From assembly GCA_964019135.1 (NCBI GenBank), contig OZ025252.1, forward strand, positions 7,208,823-7,272,822: DNA of 64,000 nucleotides, written 5' to 3'. This DNA is from Arenicola marina. Its lineage: Eukaryota > Annelida > Polychaeta > Arenicolidae. Positions 10,952-20,487 of this stretch are shown piece after piece. The position numbers were made by a program, and so were the translations under genes. The number at the start of each line of letters is the position of its first letter. The first letter of the stretch is position 1. The notes below the pieces were generated by a model. It was not told where the DNA came from and ran no database searches. It saw only the letters and a program-made list of their open reading frames with translations.

Positions 10952-12123
10952 CTAAGCAGCAAAGACTTTGCTGGCTTCCCGCTGCTGTGTCGCCATATCC
11001 GCTTTGAAGGCCTGAGATGCCGTGGCGGCCGGCCGCTGGGCGAGCGCGGCCGACACCCGGCTCAGGTCGGCGTGCAGTGTCTCCGTGCACCGCTGCTGGT
11101 AATTCTGGGTGCTGGTTGCCGCGTCGGTCAGGGCCGCTCCCAGGCCGTCCAACTGCCGCTTTATCCCGCCAAATCCTGCATGCATCGCCTGCTCCAGGGC
11201 GGTGATTTCGTTTTGAAGACGCAGCCCTGATATCTCGGTGGGGCGCTCAACCGTGGACCGCTCTCCCACTAGACGTCGCAGAGGGGGTGGGGGTGGCACA
11301 CCAGCAGGGCCCCTGAGGGGGGGGGGGTAGCCATGTCGCGTGTCGATTTTAAGAAAAGGTCCATGTCGTGTGTCGATTTTAAGAAAAGGCCTATGTCGCG
11401 TGTCGATTTTAAGAAAAGTTTCATGTCGCTTGTCGCTAAGTCTTATCTCGCATGTCGATTCTAAGACAACCCCAATGTCGCGTTGTCGATTTTAAAATTC
11501 GCCATGTCGCCGTGTCGAAAATGCCCCTCTGGGGCCCTACCAGTGGCCGCCGGCAGCGACCGGTCATCGCTGCCCTCCGCTGGTAATGCACCCCGGGGAG
11601 ACGGCGACACGCACTCGGCCGCAGACAGCGGTAACCGCGCTGTTACCGCGGGCGTTACGCCATCCCCGGCGGCAAACGGTGGCGTCAGCCAACCTACCGA
11701 ACCTTCGTTCACGGCGCTGGCTCCGGAAGCAACGAATGGCCCATCCGAATCCCAGTCACCCAGGGATGGAGTCGCGAATAGTTTCGACCTCATCTCTGTA
11801 GGCGACGCGGTGGTAGAGGGTAGATCCGTTTCCTCGGCTGGCGTCGGGGACACTAATTCATACATGTCAAATTTATCCATTGCGCGTCGTAGATGTCGCG
11901 AGCCGGCGATGTGTGTGGCCAACCGGTGACCGCTCTGGAATGCTAGTTCGCACGCACCGCACTTGTATACCGCAGATTTCCAGGAAGTATGCGTTAGTCG
12001 GTGTCGCGTTAGATTTTTTAACTGTCTCAAACACACTGCACAGGCGAACCCTTCGACGTCCTGAGACATACCTGGGCTCCCGACGATCGTACACCCGCCC
12101 ATCTCTTGCTGTTTCCTGCGCAA
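10952..12123 (-). pseudogene. Extra 3' ORF of the LTR element: C2H2 zinc fingers and a coiled-coil-like C-terminus, split by a MITE
   Basis: This lies between integrase and the 3' LTR, where other elements may carry env or nothing. The upstream part (from 12123) has two C2H2-like motifs: CAVCLRQLKNLTRHRLTH, then CGACELAF with a His pair (RLATHIAGSRH). A Ser/Thr/Pro/Ala-rich stretch follows. The downstream part (10952-11299) is alanine- and glutamine-rich and looks helical. A 235-bp MITE (11305-11539) with its CCAG duplication sits between them. With that insertion set aside, the frame on both sides is in register, so it was one ORF before the insertion. No transmembrane or env-like feature is seen. 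Function unknown; captured host DNA or a lineage-specific element gene are both possible. Confidence 0.65.
11305..11539 (+). mobile_element. Short MITE family with internal 30-bp repeats, copy 1
   Basis: The ends are CAGGGCCCC and GGGGCCCTA (9-bp imperfect inverted repeats), flanked by CCAG on both sides (11301-11304 and 11540-11543). Inside are tandem ~30-bp units built on CATGTCGCGTGTCGATTTTA plus AGAAAAGG. It is nested in the 3' ORF of the LTR element. Other copies: 18598-18828 and 42528-42738. Confidence 0.85.
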
Positions 12124-12160
12124 CGGTGATATATGGTCGTCTTTTTGACGAACGGCCGGC

Positions 12161-12800
12161 CTATCCAGGAGCCCAGCGGTCGGGAGGGCGGATCCCTCTT
12201 GAGCTCCCTCCGTGGTGACCTGGTCCCCTCATCAGGACCCGAGTGGGGCCTCGGCCGGCCCGGTCGCGCCCTTTGATGTCGATGTGCGCGCGCCGGTGTG
12301 TGGGGCCCAGGCCTCTGGTCAGTCGCACCGTCCTTCTTGGGAGCGACGGGCACAGGCTCGCAACTGGGATCTTAGCGCCGCTATCCAAGGGGGGATTTCT
12401 AGGCTTTGGTATGGCTTCAACCGGTCGTGAGGTAGTATTTCTCGCCTTTTTGTCGGTTGATGCTGCACTCCATAAAGTAAATCGCTGATCTTTCTGGTAA
12501 CCACGCTGGGACCAACCCAAGGGGAAGGCTTGACCAATGGTTTTGGTGAATGATGTCCAGGTAATATACCAGACTGCCGGTCTATGATGCACAATCCTAG
12601 TATGATAATCCCGCGTTTGCCGGTTTGATGTTTTTTGCAAACTGTCCCTGACAAACTGAGAGACCGTTGTCATCTTTAGTTGTAGATTTCTTACGTAATC
12701 CGTCTCGGTTTGGACGCCACGGTCAGTCGTTCCTGGCATGTGTCCGAGGACGATGTCAATAGCGTGTTCTCTACCCATCCGCATGTTAGGCACTGTTTTC
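12161..12800 (-). pseudogene. Integrase C-terminal remnant (Ty3/gypsy element)
   Basis: The minus frame in 12161-12868 contains MGREHAIDIVLGHMPG followed by a helical stretch and a VWYITW-type segment, the region after the integrase catalytic core. No HHCC zinc-binding part and no DDE core is present between RNase H and this point. I infer a deletion of roughly 1 kb or more. The element could not integrate on its own. Confidence 0.65.
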
Positions 12801-13071
12801 CTAGCAGGTGATGGCGGAACTGCTGGGTAAAGACCACGATGGCCAGCAGCTCCCTTCTCGTTACACAATACCGCCGCTGAGTCTTGGAGAGCGATTTACT
12901 AGCAAAGGCAATGGGGCGCTCAACCTCTTGTTGCTGCTCCTCACACCACTGTAGCTGTGACAGAGTCGCACCCACACTTGTATCTGAAGCATCTGTATCA
13001 AGGATGAGCATGTTCTCATCCAACGGATACGCCATAACTTCGTCTCCTGTTTTTAGATCATCAAACGCTTC
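12800..13071 (-). pseudogene. RNase H domain (Ty3/gypsy element)
   Basis: In the RT frame after the TAG it reads ILDTDASDTSVGATLSQ, RPIAFASKSLSKTQRRY and TRRELLAIV, the standard Ty3 RNase H landmarks. It ends at about LLGKQ and then runs straight into unrelated text in another frame, which marks a deletion junction at about 12800. Confidence 0.85.
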
Positions 13072-14232
13072 CTAGCATGCCGGCGTCCACTGGAAGGGCT
13101 GACCCGCCTCCAATAGGCGATTCAGCTGCCGTGCTCTCCCTGAGAAGCCGCGAACAAACCGGCGGTAGTAGGCGCATAATCCTAAGAAGCTCCTGACATC
13201 CGTTACGTCACGTGGCCGCGGCCATTCTCTGACTGCGCGCACCTTGTCCGGATCAGGCAGCACGCACTCCGACGGGACGATATGACCCAGGAAAGCCACT
13301 CTGGATTGCAGCCCAGAGTGACATTTGCTCGACTTCAGATTCATCCCTGCCTTCTGTAGCCTTGTTAACACAGCATCTAATCTCTCTAGGTGCTCATCTA
13401 AGGTGTTACTGAACACTATAATGTCGTCAAGGTAAATGATAAGAGTTTCCCACTGCAGTCCTCGCAAAACCATCTCCATACACCGCTCAAATGTGGTTGG
13501 AGCGTTGCGTAATCCCATTTGCACCTTGATGTATTCATACAGACCACGTCTTGTCACAAATGCAGTTTTCGCCCTATCCTGCTCATCTACTTCTAGCTGC
13601 CAATAACCTGATTGTAATTCCAAGGTGGAAAAGAACTTGGCACCGGCAATGGAGTCGAGACAATCAGACGCACGCGGTATCGGGTACGAATCGGGAACGG
13701 TAACGGCGTTAAGCCGACGAAAATCGATGCACGGCCTGACTTGCAGTCCCTCCTTCTTCCGCACGGAGACCATTGGCGACGCCCACGGCGAGGAAGACTC
13801 CTTGATGATACCAGCACTGACTTGCTGGTCGATGATCTTATCCTCTTCCTGAATAAAAGCCCTAGGGGGTCGTCGGGATGGTTGTTTCACTGGTCGTGAA
13901 TTCCCCGTGCCGAGTGTATGCTTCACTGCTGTCACGTGACCAAGATCATCAGCAGACTTTGCAAATAAGTCCACATGGCGGCCAATGAGAACCTTGAGTC
14001 GCTCCCGCTCTTCGGCAGTCAGATCGGTCACCGTCCGCTCATACAACTCTCTGATAGCGACCGGCCAACTGTCTACGTCCCCTTGACGTGTATCCGCATT
14101 AACGGTCACGACGTTAGCCACTCCTGAATGATCGGCTAACCTATCGATATCCACATCCTGTAGCGTACGGATTGTCGTGTTTTTCCGCAGAACGATATCC
14201 TCAGACGACGGATTCAATACGCGCACAATCAA
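13072..14232 (-). pseudogene. Reverse transcriptase (Ty3/gypsy element)
   Basis: A 386-codon open frame with RT landmarks in order: SPWASPMVSVRKK, RPCIDFRRLN, the FSTLELQSGYWQ block (the usual Asp of this motif reads Glu), MGLRNAPTTFERCM, the catalytic YLDD, and VAFLGH. It ends with the RSFLGLCAYYRRF connection typical of Ty3/gypsy. A TAG at 13072-13074 stops it just before RNase H, which continues in the same frame. The Asp-to-Glu change would affect a metal ligand of RT, if the sequence is correct. Confidence 0.9.
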
Positions 14233-14820
14233 GCCTTCCCGCCTCCAAGGTATCCACCAATGTGTTACCCACCAGCACCTCCAATCTTCTGCCGCCAGAC
14301 AGCTTACTTATCAGACGACAATCACCACTCGTATCCGCCGTTGTCTCCACTGTCGACTCACTGAAGGCAGGCACCACAATATCTGTCTTGACCGTCACGC
14401 GGGCTATCCTTGGTTGATCGCTTTCAACTTCCAGACGCTCCTCATTGCCATTTAAGGTCATTTCATTTCTCTTCAATTCAATTCATTCTCGGTAAGAAAA
14501 TCAGGACCTAATAATCCGTCCTCTCTGATAGGCGCCACAAACATATTCCAATTAAATGTTTGCTGAGCGGTTTTGAACTCCACGGCAATTATCCCATCAA
14601 TATCCAAACAATGGTCATCTGCCACCTCCAACCTGACGTTGTCTTCCGGTTTCTTAAGTTGTGGCCGGCGATGAGCAGGAATCGCATTGAACAGTCTTCT
14701 TGACATCACTGTCACTCCCGCTCCGGTGTCTATCACGAACTTACATGTTTGCCCTTCCAATTCCATCGGCAAAACTAACGACGTAACAGTCGTTCTCCGG
14801 CACCTCAACTTTATAGTCAC
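14201..14820 (-). pseudogene. Aspartic protease and linker (Ty3/gypsy element)
   Basis: The frame at 14473-14820 contains VIDTGAGVTVMS, the single-copy active-site DTGA of retropepsin-type proteases, and ends with a GLLGPDFL-type segment. The linker to RT continues in another frame (14201-14476), so a frameshift separates protease from RT. In an intact element the product would cut the polyprotein. Confidence 0.8.
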
Positions 14821-15188
14821 TTCGTTCTGGACCAGTCCAGGGCCGGTCCGGCCCCTCCTAGTTTCCCGAACCAGTTGGCTGGCTCGTGGCGTGTTTTAAT
14901 CTTAGCGTGAGCACTCGTTGCCAGGCGGCGTTTGTTTACTTCCGGCGAGCGGCGGAGCATTCAAAACGAAGCGAGAGGTGAAATAAATTGTCTGGATTAC
15001 AAGAAAATACATTACCAAGCAAAGAAATGAAAGTGCGACGAAAGTCCAAAAAGCTTTAGGAACGTCGTGGCGCACATTGTCGGGTAGGCACTGTATATTT
15101 ATTCTGTTATGAACTTCAACTTGAGCCACCGGGCCGCGATTTCTGCCGATTTCTTGTTTTCGGCCGTGTCAGCGGCATGGCTCTCACC

Positions 15189-15955
15189 CTAGCTCCGTTT
15201 ACGGGCGTGGTAAGAGAGGCATGTACCAGGGCTAGGACACTCCCTAGCGAAATGGCCAGCTTCTTGACAGTTGTAGCACACCACTGTCGACGAAGTGCGA
15301 GTCCTGTCTCTATATCCGTTGCCACGATTGCGGGGCGCTGCTTTCTCAAGTATATCCTTCAGTTCTTGTATTTTTCGTCTCAAAGGAACTTTGCATATCT
15401 TTACCAAACTCCTTTAGTCGTTTTTCTGGGACATATCGCTCGTCGTCACTCTCTGTTTCCCGTGGCGGAGGACGAACGGCTCGCACCCGGTGTCCACGCC
15501 CATCAGGCCGCAAGCTGTTATGTAACTCCAAAGCTTCTTGGGCCTCTTTTACGTTGTCAGGATCTCTCATCCCTACATTAACAGCGATTTGCTGATCAGG
15601 CAATCCACAACTTCCGGCGATAGCTGCGCAAACACATATTCCGCTGCTTCACCCCATAAGCTATTACTCAACCGGAACAGCTTCTCTTCATCCCCCCAGC
15701 CGCATGAGACCGATAAAGCCTAAAAATGACCGCTTCTCCTATCTTCCGTCTGGTGGTTTCTGAAAGTTCATCTTTCTCACGTTCCGCTTTCTCTCGCATT
15801 TCTTCTGTCGCCACATCTGAGAGCTCTGTAGCTTCTTCCACCTGTTGTTGGGTATCAGTCAGTTGAGTCTGAAGTGAAACAAATTTTTGTCTCTTCACTC
15901 TCTGTCGCCTCAGTGTTCTTTTCCTTTACTTTCTGTATTCTTCTTTAGCGCCATA
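15189..15955 (-). pseudogene. gag remnant with CCHC zinc knuckle (Ty3/gypsy element)
   Basis: Read from about 15955 downward on the minus strand, fragments in three frames form a short, broken gag. There is a charged coiled-coil-like part (15668-15898, with EEMREKAEREKDEL), a middle part (15346-15603), then a zinc knuckle with the pattern CYNCQEAGHFARECP (C-x2-C-x4-H-x4-C) at about 15240-15290. The total is shorter than usual for the family, so part of the capsid region is probably deleted. It cannot encode an intact nucleocapsid. Confidence 0.75.
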
Positions 15956-16078
15956 GCTGTAACTGCGTCCGCTGCCGAGACACTGGTTTGTATCAAAAAG
16001 TATCCAAATAGTCACCCACAATAATCCAAAATAATCCAAATCCGTGTAGAAGTCTGTATCCCACCGTTGTCACCAATG

Positions 16079-16548
16079 TGTTGCGTGCCTGCCGAGCGTT
16101 TATTAAATTCTAGGTATTTATTAAATTCTAGGTATGACATATATCCGTTGATGTGGGTGTTGTCTCTCGTGTCTCGCCAAGGTGGTCTCGATGATCTTGG
16201 GGCTTCTCCTTATATATACCCGGGGGTCCTCATTCGCTGAGAGGCCAGCTCTACACCTACTGTAGAGCTGCAGCCAGCTCTGCAGTTACTGTAGAGCAGC
16301 CAGCTCTACACCTACTGTAGAACTGCAGCCAGCTCTGCAGTTACTGTTGAGCAGCCAGCTCTATGTAGAGCTGATCTGACCCCTTACGCTGCTCCCCGAC
16401 TCTGGAGAGCAACGACCTTGACCTCTCAGCCCGCGCGGACGTGCTCTATGGGCTGGGATGACCGCGCGTAACCTGAGAGGCCTACCGCTGCGCAAGCAGT
16501 CCACTCCACCCCCCTCCCTCGCCAGGACCAACATCTGGGATCTCCACA
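16079..16548 (-). repeat. LTR (5' LTR of the element)
   Basis: Partner of 10356-10811. The minus-strand sequence just inside it is TTGGTGACAACGGTGGG, the position of the primer-binding site; I could not assign a tRNA. Differences from the other LTR (indels near the TGTTGCG end, point changes, an extra copy of the CCAGCTCTACACCTACTG segment) show it is not a fresh insertion. Confidence 0.92.
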
Positions 16549-16672
16549 ATATTAAAACAGGGTAAGGTTATAAAATTATAACTGGTACTTGTTTTAAGCA
16601 TCCACTACCTTAATTAGGCTTGATCTACTGCAGAAAAATCTGTGAAATAAGCATATACTGCAGGGAGAGACA

Positions 16673-17894
16673 TTGGCGCAAGTGCCCCCAGGCAAGCCCG
16701 CTTTCTAGGGGCACAACGTCAACGGTGTCCATGCAAAGTTCTTTAAAAAAAGACTTTAGACGCCAGTCGGGAATCGACTGTAGCTTTTATCATAATGTGT
16801 GTGCGTACAATCATAGTGCTTACGTATTCTATATACTTTGATCCATCTTCTGACATCAAGAAAGTGTTCAACACTATGTTGTTTCGGCTATATTTTCGCG
16901 AAAAAATGTTGGAGCACACGACTTTTCCCGACCAACCGTCCGCCATATTTGTCTTTGGCGGATGCCGGTACCTGTGAATGCAACTTGGTTCCCCGCTCCG
17001 TTAGCATATGATTCTCCGCTAGAGGGCATTGTCAGACGCTCAGTTTGAACTAAAGGACAACAGCAGCGCCCTCTGTCACAATTAATTCACGGTTACAAAG
17101 TCTGGGACCCAGGCTACAAATGGTTCAAATGGTGACGGGACTCGCCAGGTGGCGCTGCATACGCATGGCCGTTGGTCGGGAAAAGACGTATGCTCTAACA
17201 TTTCTTCGCGAAAATATAACCGAAACAACTAGTGTTGACACACTTTCTTGATGTCAGAAAATAGAACAAGGTATATAGAATATGTAAACACTATGATTGT
17301 ACGCGTACACATTATGATCAAAGCTACAGTCGATTCCCGACTAGCGTCTAAAGAACTTTGCATGTGTAGTATTTCTGGTCCCAGGCCCGAATGGACGCCG
17401 AAAGTTCTACCCGCAGAGGCGGGATTTGAACCGGCGACCCTTCGCATTCCGAGCGAACACCTTACGCATTTGGCCAAAGGAAGCGCTTGGTGTCTTTCAT
17501 CCACCGGGCCTGGGCCGAGATATCACACTCCACCCTTTCCCCAATCGACTGCGACCTCGCAGTAACCGCCACCATGCGCCACGCCGTCAAACCGGACGCT
17601 GGCCTTATCATGTGGCTCCGGGTGGCTCCGACAACCCAGGCTCGTCTCCATCGGCACCAAATGTAGTATATGTAGTGCCCGAATGGACGCCGAAAGTTCC
17701 ACCCGCAGAGGCGGGATTTGAACCGGCGACCCTTCGCATCCCGAGCGAACACCTTACACGTTAGGCCAAAGGGAACTTCCCATTTGGCCCGAGGCGCTTG
17801 GTGTCTTTCATCCACCGGGCCTGGGCCGAGATATCACACATGGACACCGTTGTGCCCCTAGAAAAGCGGGCTTGCCTGGGGGCATTTGCGCCAA
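16673..17894. mobile_element. Fold-back element A (MULE-like: long inverted repeats, 9-bp target duplication)
   Basis: The outer ends are TTGGCGCAAGTGCCCCC and its inverse (GGGGGCATTTGCGCCAA), flanked by a perfect 9-bp repeat GGAGAGACA (16664-16672 and 17895-17903). The inverted arms run about 16673-16936 and 17178-17364, continuing after a nested insertion (17365-17838). The centre contains CCTGTGAATGCAACTTGG. Net length without the insertion is about 750 bp, with no coding capacity. Long inverted repeats plus 9-bp duplications suit a Mutator-like origin; this is inference. Confidence 0.85.
17365..17838 (-). repeat. Nested tRNA-like SINE pair inside fold-back element A
   Basis: Two direct copies (about 17385-17530 and 17680-17835) share CGAATGGACGCCGAAAGTT, GAGGCGGGATTTGAACCGGC and ATCCACCGGGCCTGGGCCGA. 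On the minus strand each holds a B box (GCCGGTTCAAATCCCGCCTC). CATG flanks the insertion (17361-17364 and 17839-17842), which breaks the right arm of the fold-back element. It is unrelated in sequence to the six-copy SINE family of this window. Confidence 0.65.
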
Positions 17895-18552
17895 GGAGAG
17901 ACATAGCCGACTGCCCGGGACAGTTGAATTACATGGTCGGACAGGTCAGAATACGGGTTGTATGCCCGACGGGGCAGGCGAAGATGTTCATCAGTTACAC
18001 AGAGCGAACAACCTGCAGGCACTGATCAATGCAGGAAGCTTTTGTGTTTCGGTCTCGACAATATAACATCGGAAACCTGTGCACAAAATTCTTGTAAATA
18101 GGGCAGTAAATAAATTCTTTATGAGTTGTATCAACGTTGTTGTTTCTCAGTTTGATCGGACAGGTAAAATTTCAGGGAGGCAGGTCTTTCTCAACACCAC
18201 ATGCCCGACAGGACAGGCGACATCCAAAGTTAATTTCGGTCCCTGAATATAATAGGATCTGGTCTATGCCAAAGTTCACTGCATAGTTTACTGATTAATA
18301 CAATTAGGCCCTATTAATATCCTTACATTTCTAAGTGGATGAGGAGGAGTTGTAATATTGGATCTTACATTTCCCATACTAAGCTTATTGTTCTATTGAT
18401 CTACAAATAATAACTCAAATAAGTAAGCTTATTTAGCATTTTTATTTCTCCATGCAATATCTCTAAATTCATGTGCTGCAGACAAGACGAATGTACATTT
18501 TTTGTAGCTCTCTGATGTAGCCTGATACAATGTCACAAGTTTAGGGGTAACC

Positions 18553-18850
18553 TTGGCGCAAGTGCCCCCAGGCAAGCCCGCTTGAAGCAGGCTTGCCTAA
18601 GGCCCCTGAGGGGGGTAGCCATGTCGCGTGTCGATTTTAAGAAAAAGGTCCATGTCGCGTGTTGATTTTAAGAAAAGGTCCATGTCGCGTGTCGATTTTA
18701 AGAAAAGGTCCATGTCACGTGTCGCTAAGTCTTATGTCGCATGTCGATTCTAAGACAACCCCAATGTCGCATTGTCGATTTTAAAAATCGCCGTGTCGCC
18801 ATGTCGAAAAAGCCCCTATGGGGCCCTTTGCCTGGGGGCACTTGCGCTAA
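18553..18850. mobile_element. Short palindromic MITE with a nested MITE
   Basis: Without the nested insertion (18598-18828) this is a near-perfect ~65-bp palindrome, TTGGCGCAAGTGCCCCCAGG to its inverse ending TTGCGCTAA. Its ends match those of fold-back element A. The flanks GGGGTAACC (18544-18552) and GGGCTAACC (18851-18859) differ at one base of nine. It is the minimal form of the same 9-bp-duplication family. Confidence 0.8.
18598..18828 (+). mobile_element. Short MITE family with internal 30-bp repeats, copy 2
   Basis: The ends are TAAGGCCCC and GGGGCCCTT, flanked by TGCC (18594-18597 and 18829-18832). The internal units (CATGTCGCGTGTYGATTTTA, AGAAAAGGTC) are the same as in copy 1, followed by a CTAAGTCTTATGTCGCATG segment. 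It is inserted in the arm of the palindromic MITE at 18553-18850. Confidence 0.87.
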
Positions 18851-19332
18851 GGGCTAACCTAGCCCCAACCTTGTGGCGTTGTTGCCGAGAACAGGCAGAG
18901 AGGTACGACTGGACGCCTGTTAAAACTGGCACGTAACAGGACTAAAGGGTTAACCCTATTGTTGTCCTGTCAATATACTAACATTTTAACCACCTCATTA
19001 AAAAAAAATTGTAACAGCAACGGTTTAGGTCTAGATCTATGCCTATTTTGACAGTGGGACGTTTTGACCACCAGTGCCAGTTGGGAGTTGGGGATAAACT
19101 TAAACTTGTGTTGGGCATGGTGTGGGGAGTTTGGTGGTTAATGTTTAAGGTGGTAGAGTCATGCCCAGGTGAAGAGGGATTGAAATAGCTGGTTATCATT
19201 AATCGGCTGAAACATGGCAGCGTGGGCGAGCGACGGGAGAGGGAGTCACTGGGCGTCGGCGTCAGCCACATCAGCTGAGTGACTGCCAGACTGGTGACAT
19301 CAGCTCCAGCGGCGGGAAGACAGGGTTGGGCA

Positions 19333-20026
19333 TAGCCTCGGGATACCCACTCTGTTCCGCCGTTGGGTCTCGGTTCCAGCCTGGGTTTTGCACGGGGACT
19401 TTTAAACAGAATAGGCGCATTTGGAAATTCTGAATCATCTGGAGGCACACTGGGGCTAAATATCATATTTTTGTATAGATCAATCTTTTACCTATCAAAT
19501 TCTTCCAAACAATCAAAAAGATTGATCATCTATATCTGTGTCTGCAAAATGATTTACGAATCACCAACGTCCGAACCGGGGGCCATACATGTTTTTGGCG
19601 CGTGCTGGTGCCTGTGAATGCAGCCTGGTTCCAAATTTTGAATTCTCTGTAAGAGAGGGCGCTGCTATTGTCCCTAACTGCAAAGTGCCCGTCTGACAGC
19701 GCCATCTAGCGAAGAGTCGTAGGCTGGGAACCAAGTTGCATTCACCAGGTACCAGCATGCGCCAAAACAGATATGGCGCCCTGTTCGGATGTTGGTGGTC
19801 CGTAAAACGTCTTGCAAACACACATACAGGTGATCAATCTTTTTTATTGTTTGGAAGGATTCGATAGCTAAAAGATTGATCTATACAAAAATGTGATATT
19901 TAACCCCAGTGTGCCTCCAGATGATTCAGAATTTCCAAATGCGCCTATTCTGTTTAAAAGTCCCCAAGCGAAACCCAGGCTGGAACCGAGACCCAACGGC
20001 GGCACAGAGTGGGTCTCCCGAGGCTA
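19333..20026. mobile_element. Fold-back element B (MULE-like, 9-bp target duplication)
   Basis: The ends TAGCCTCGGGA and TCCCGAGGCTA are flanked by a perfect 9-bp repeat GGTTGGGCA (19324-19332 and 20027-20035). The arms of about 270 bp (19333-19600 and 19780-20026) pair almost throughout; shared marks are AACAGAATAGGCGCATTTGG and TCTGGAGGCACACTGGGG. The centre is itself palindromic and shares CCTGTGAATGCA with element A. No ORF of its own. Confidence 0.87.
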
Positions 20027-20430
20027 GGTTGGGCATACCGGGGTCCGATGAGCTGGATGCCTCCCTGAAGTAGCGAGACAGGGTCCCATTTCCCAGCCAC
20101 ATATGAGGCCTACCCATACCCGCTTCCCCGTGACACTTTCACAGTCAAATCATCCAGCGGTCAAAATGGACCGCGGTCAAAGACAAAGTGCCAAGTGCAT
20201 ACACACTAAAAATAGCCAAGATGGGCTGCAAAAAACATCTGGAACACAGCACACGGTCAGTGTCATTTAAACGAAAGGAACAGTTGTCACCTAAGAACAC
20301 TTGCCTGAACTATTCAGCCAACAATCATGCTTCCTAAATATTAATTTTTCTTCAATTTTGGCCAAAATCATTCAGCCATCCGCCATTTGAACTTCCCACG
20401 GCCGCCTCTGCAGTCCGACCAAAACAAAAG

Positions 20431-20456
20431 TGACGTCATAGAAACGTCCGCACGTG
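20431..20456 (+). promoter_or_regulatory. Candidate OTUB promoter motifs: CRE and E-box
   Basis: TGACGTCA (20431-20438, a full CRE/ATF palindrome) and CACGTG (20451-20456, an E-box palindrome) lie 32-57 bp upstream of the OTUB start codon, followed by ACCGGAAAATGG around the ATG. No TATA box is evident. Position and palindromic matches are the only support. Confidence 0.4.
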
Positions 20457-20487
20457 CGCGAAGTTGTCCGAGTGAAAATACCGGAAA

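Larger units (their letters stand above)
10356..16548 (-). mobile_element. Ty3/gypsy LTR retrotransposon with both LTRs, defective
   Basis: Two LTRs in direct orientation (10356-10811 and 16079-16548) begin TGTTGCG and end CTCCACA on the plus strand. They are flanked by a 4-bp duplication ATAT (AATAT if the last A is counted). On the minus strand the order is LTR, gag remnant with a zinc knuckle, protease, reverse transcriptase, RNase H, an integrase C-terminal remnant, an extra zinc-finger ORF, a purine tract (AGGAGGGGGATAA) and the second LTR. The protease-RT-RNase H order is Ty3/gypsy. Damage includes frameshifts around gag and between protease and RT, a TAG before RNase H, a deletion removing most of the integrase, and a nested MITE at 11305-11539. 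It fills most of the gap between the divergent ADCY10 and OTUB genes. Confidence 0.93.

Noticed and set aside
11483..12488. Plus-strand ORFs in the LTR element
   Set aside because: Antisense to the zinc-finger ORF and integrase remnant; no recognised motif.
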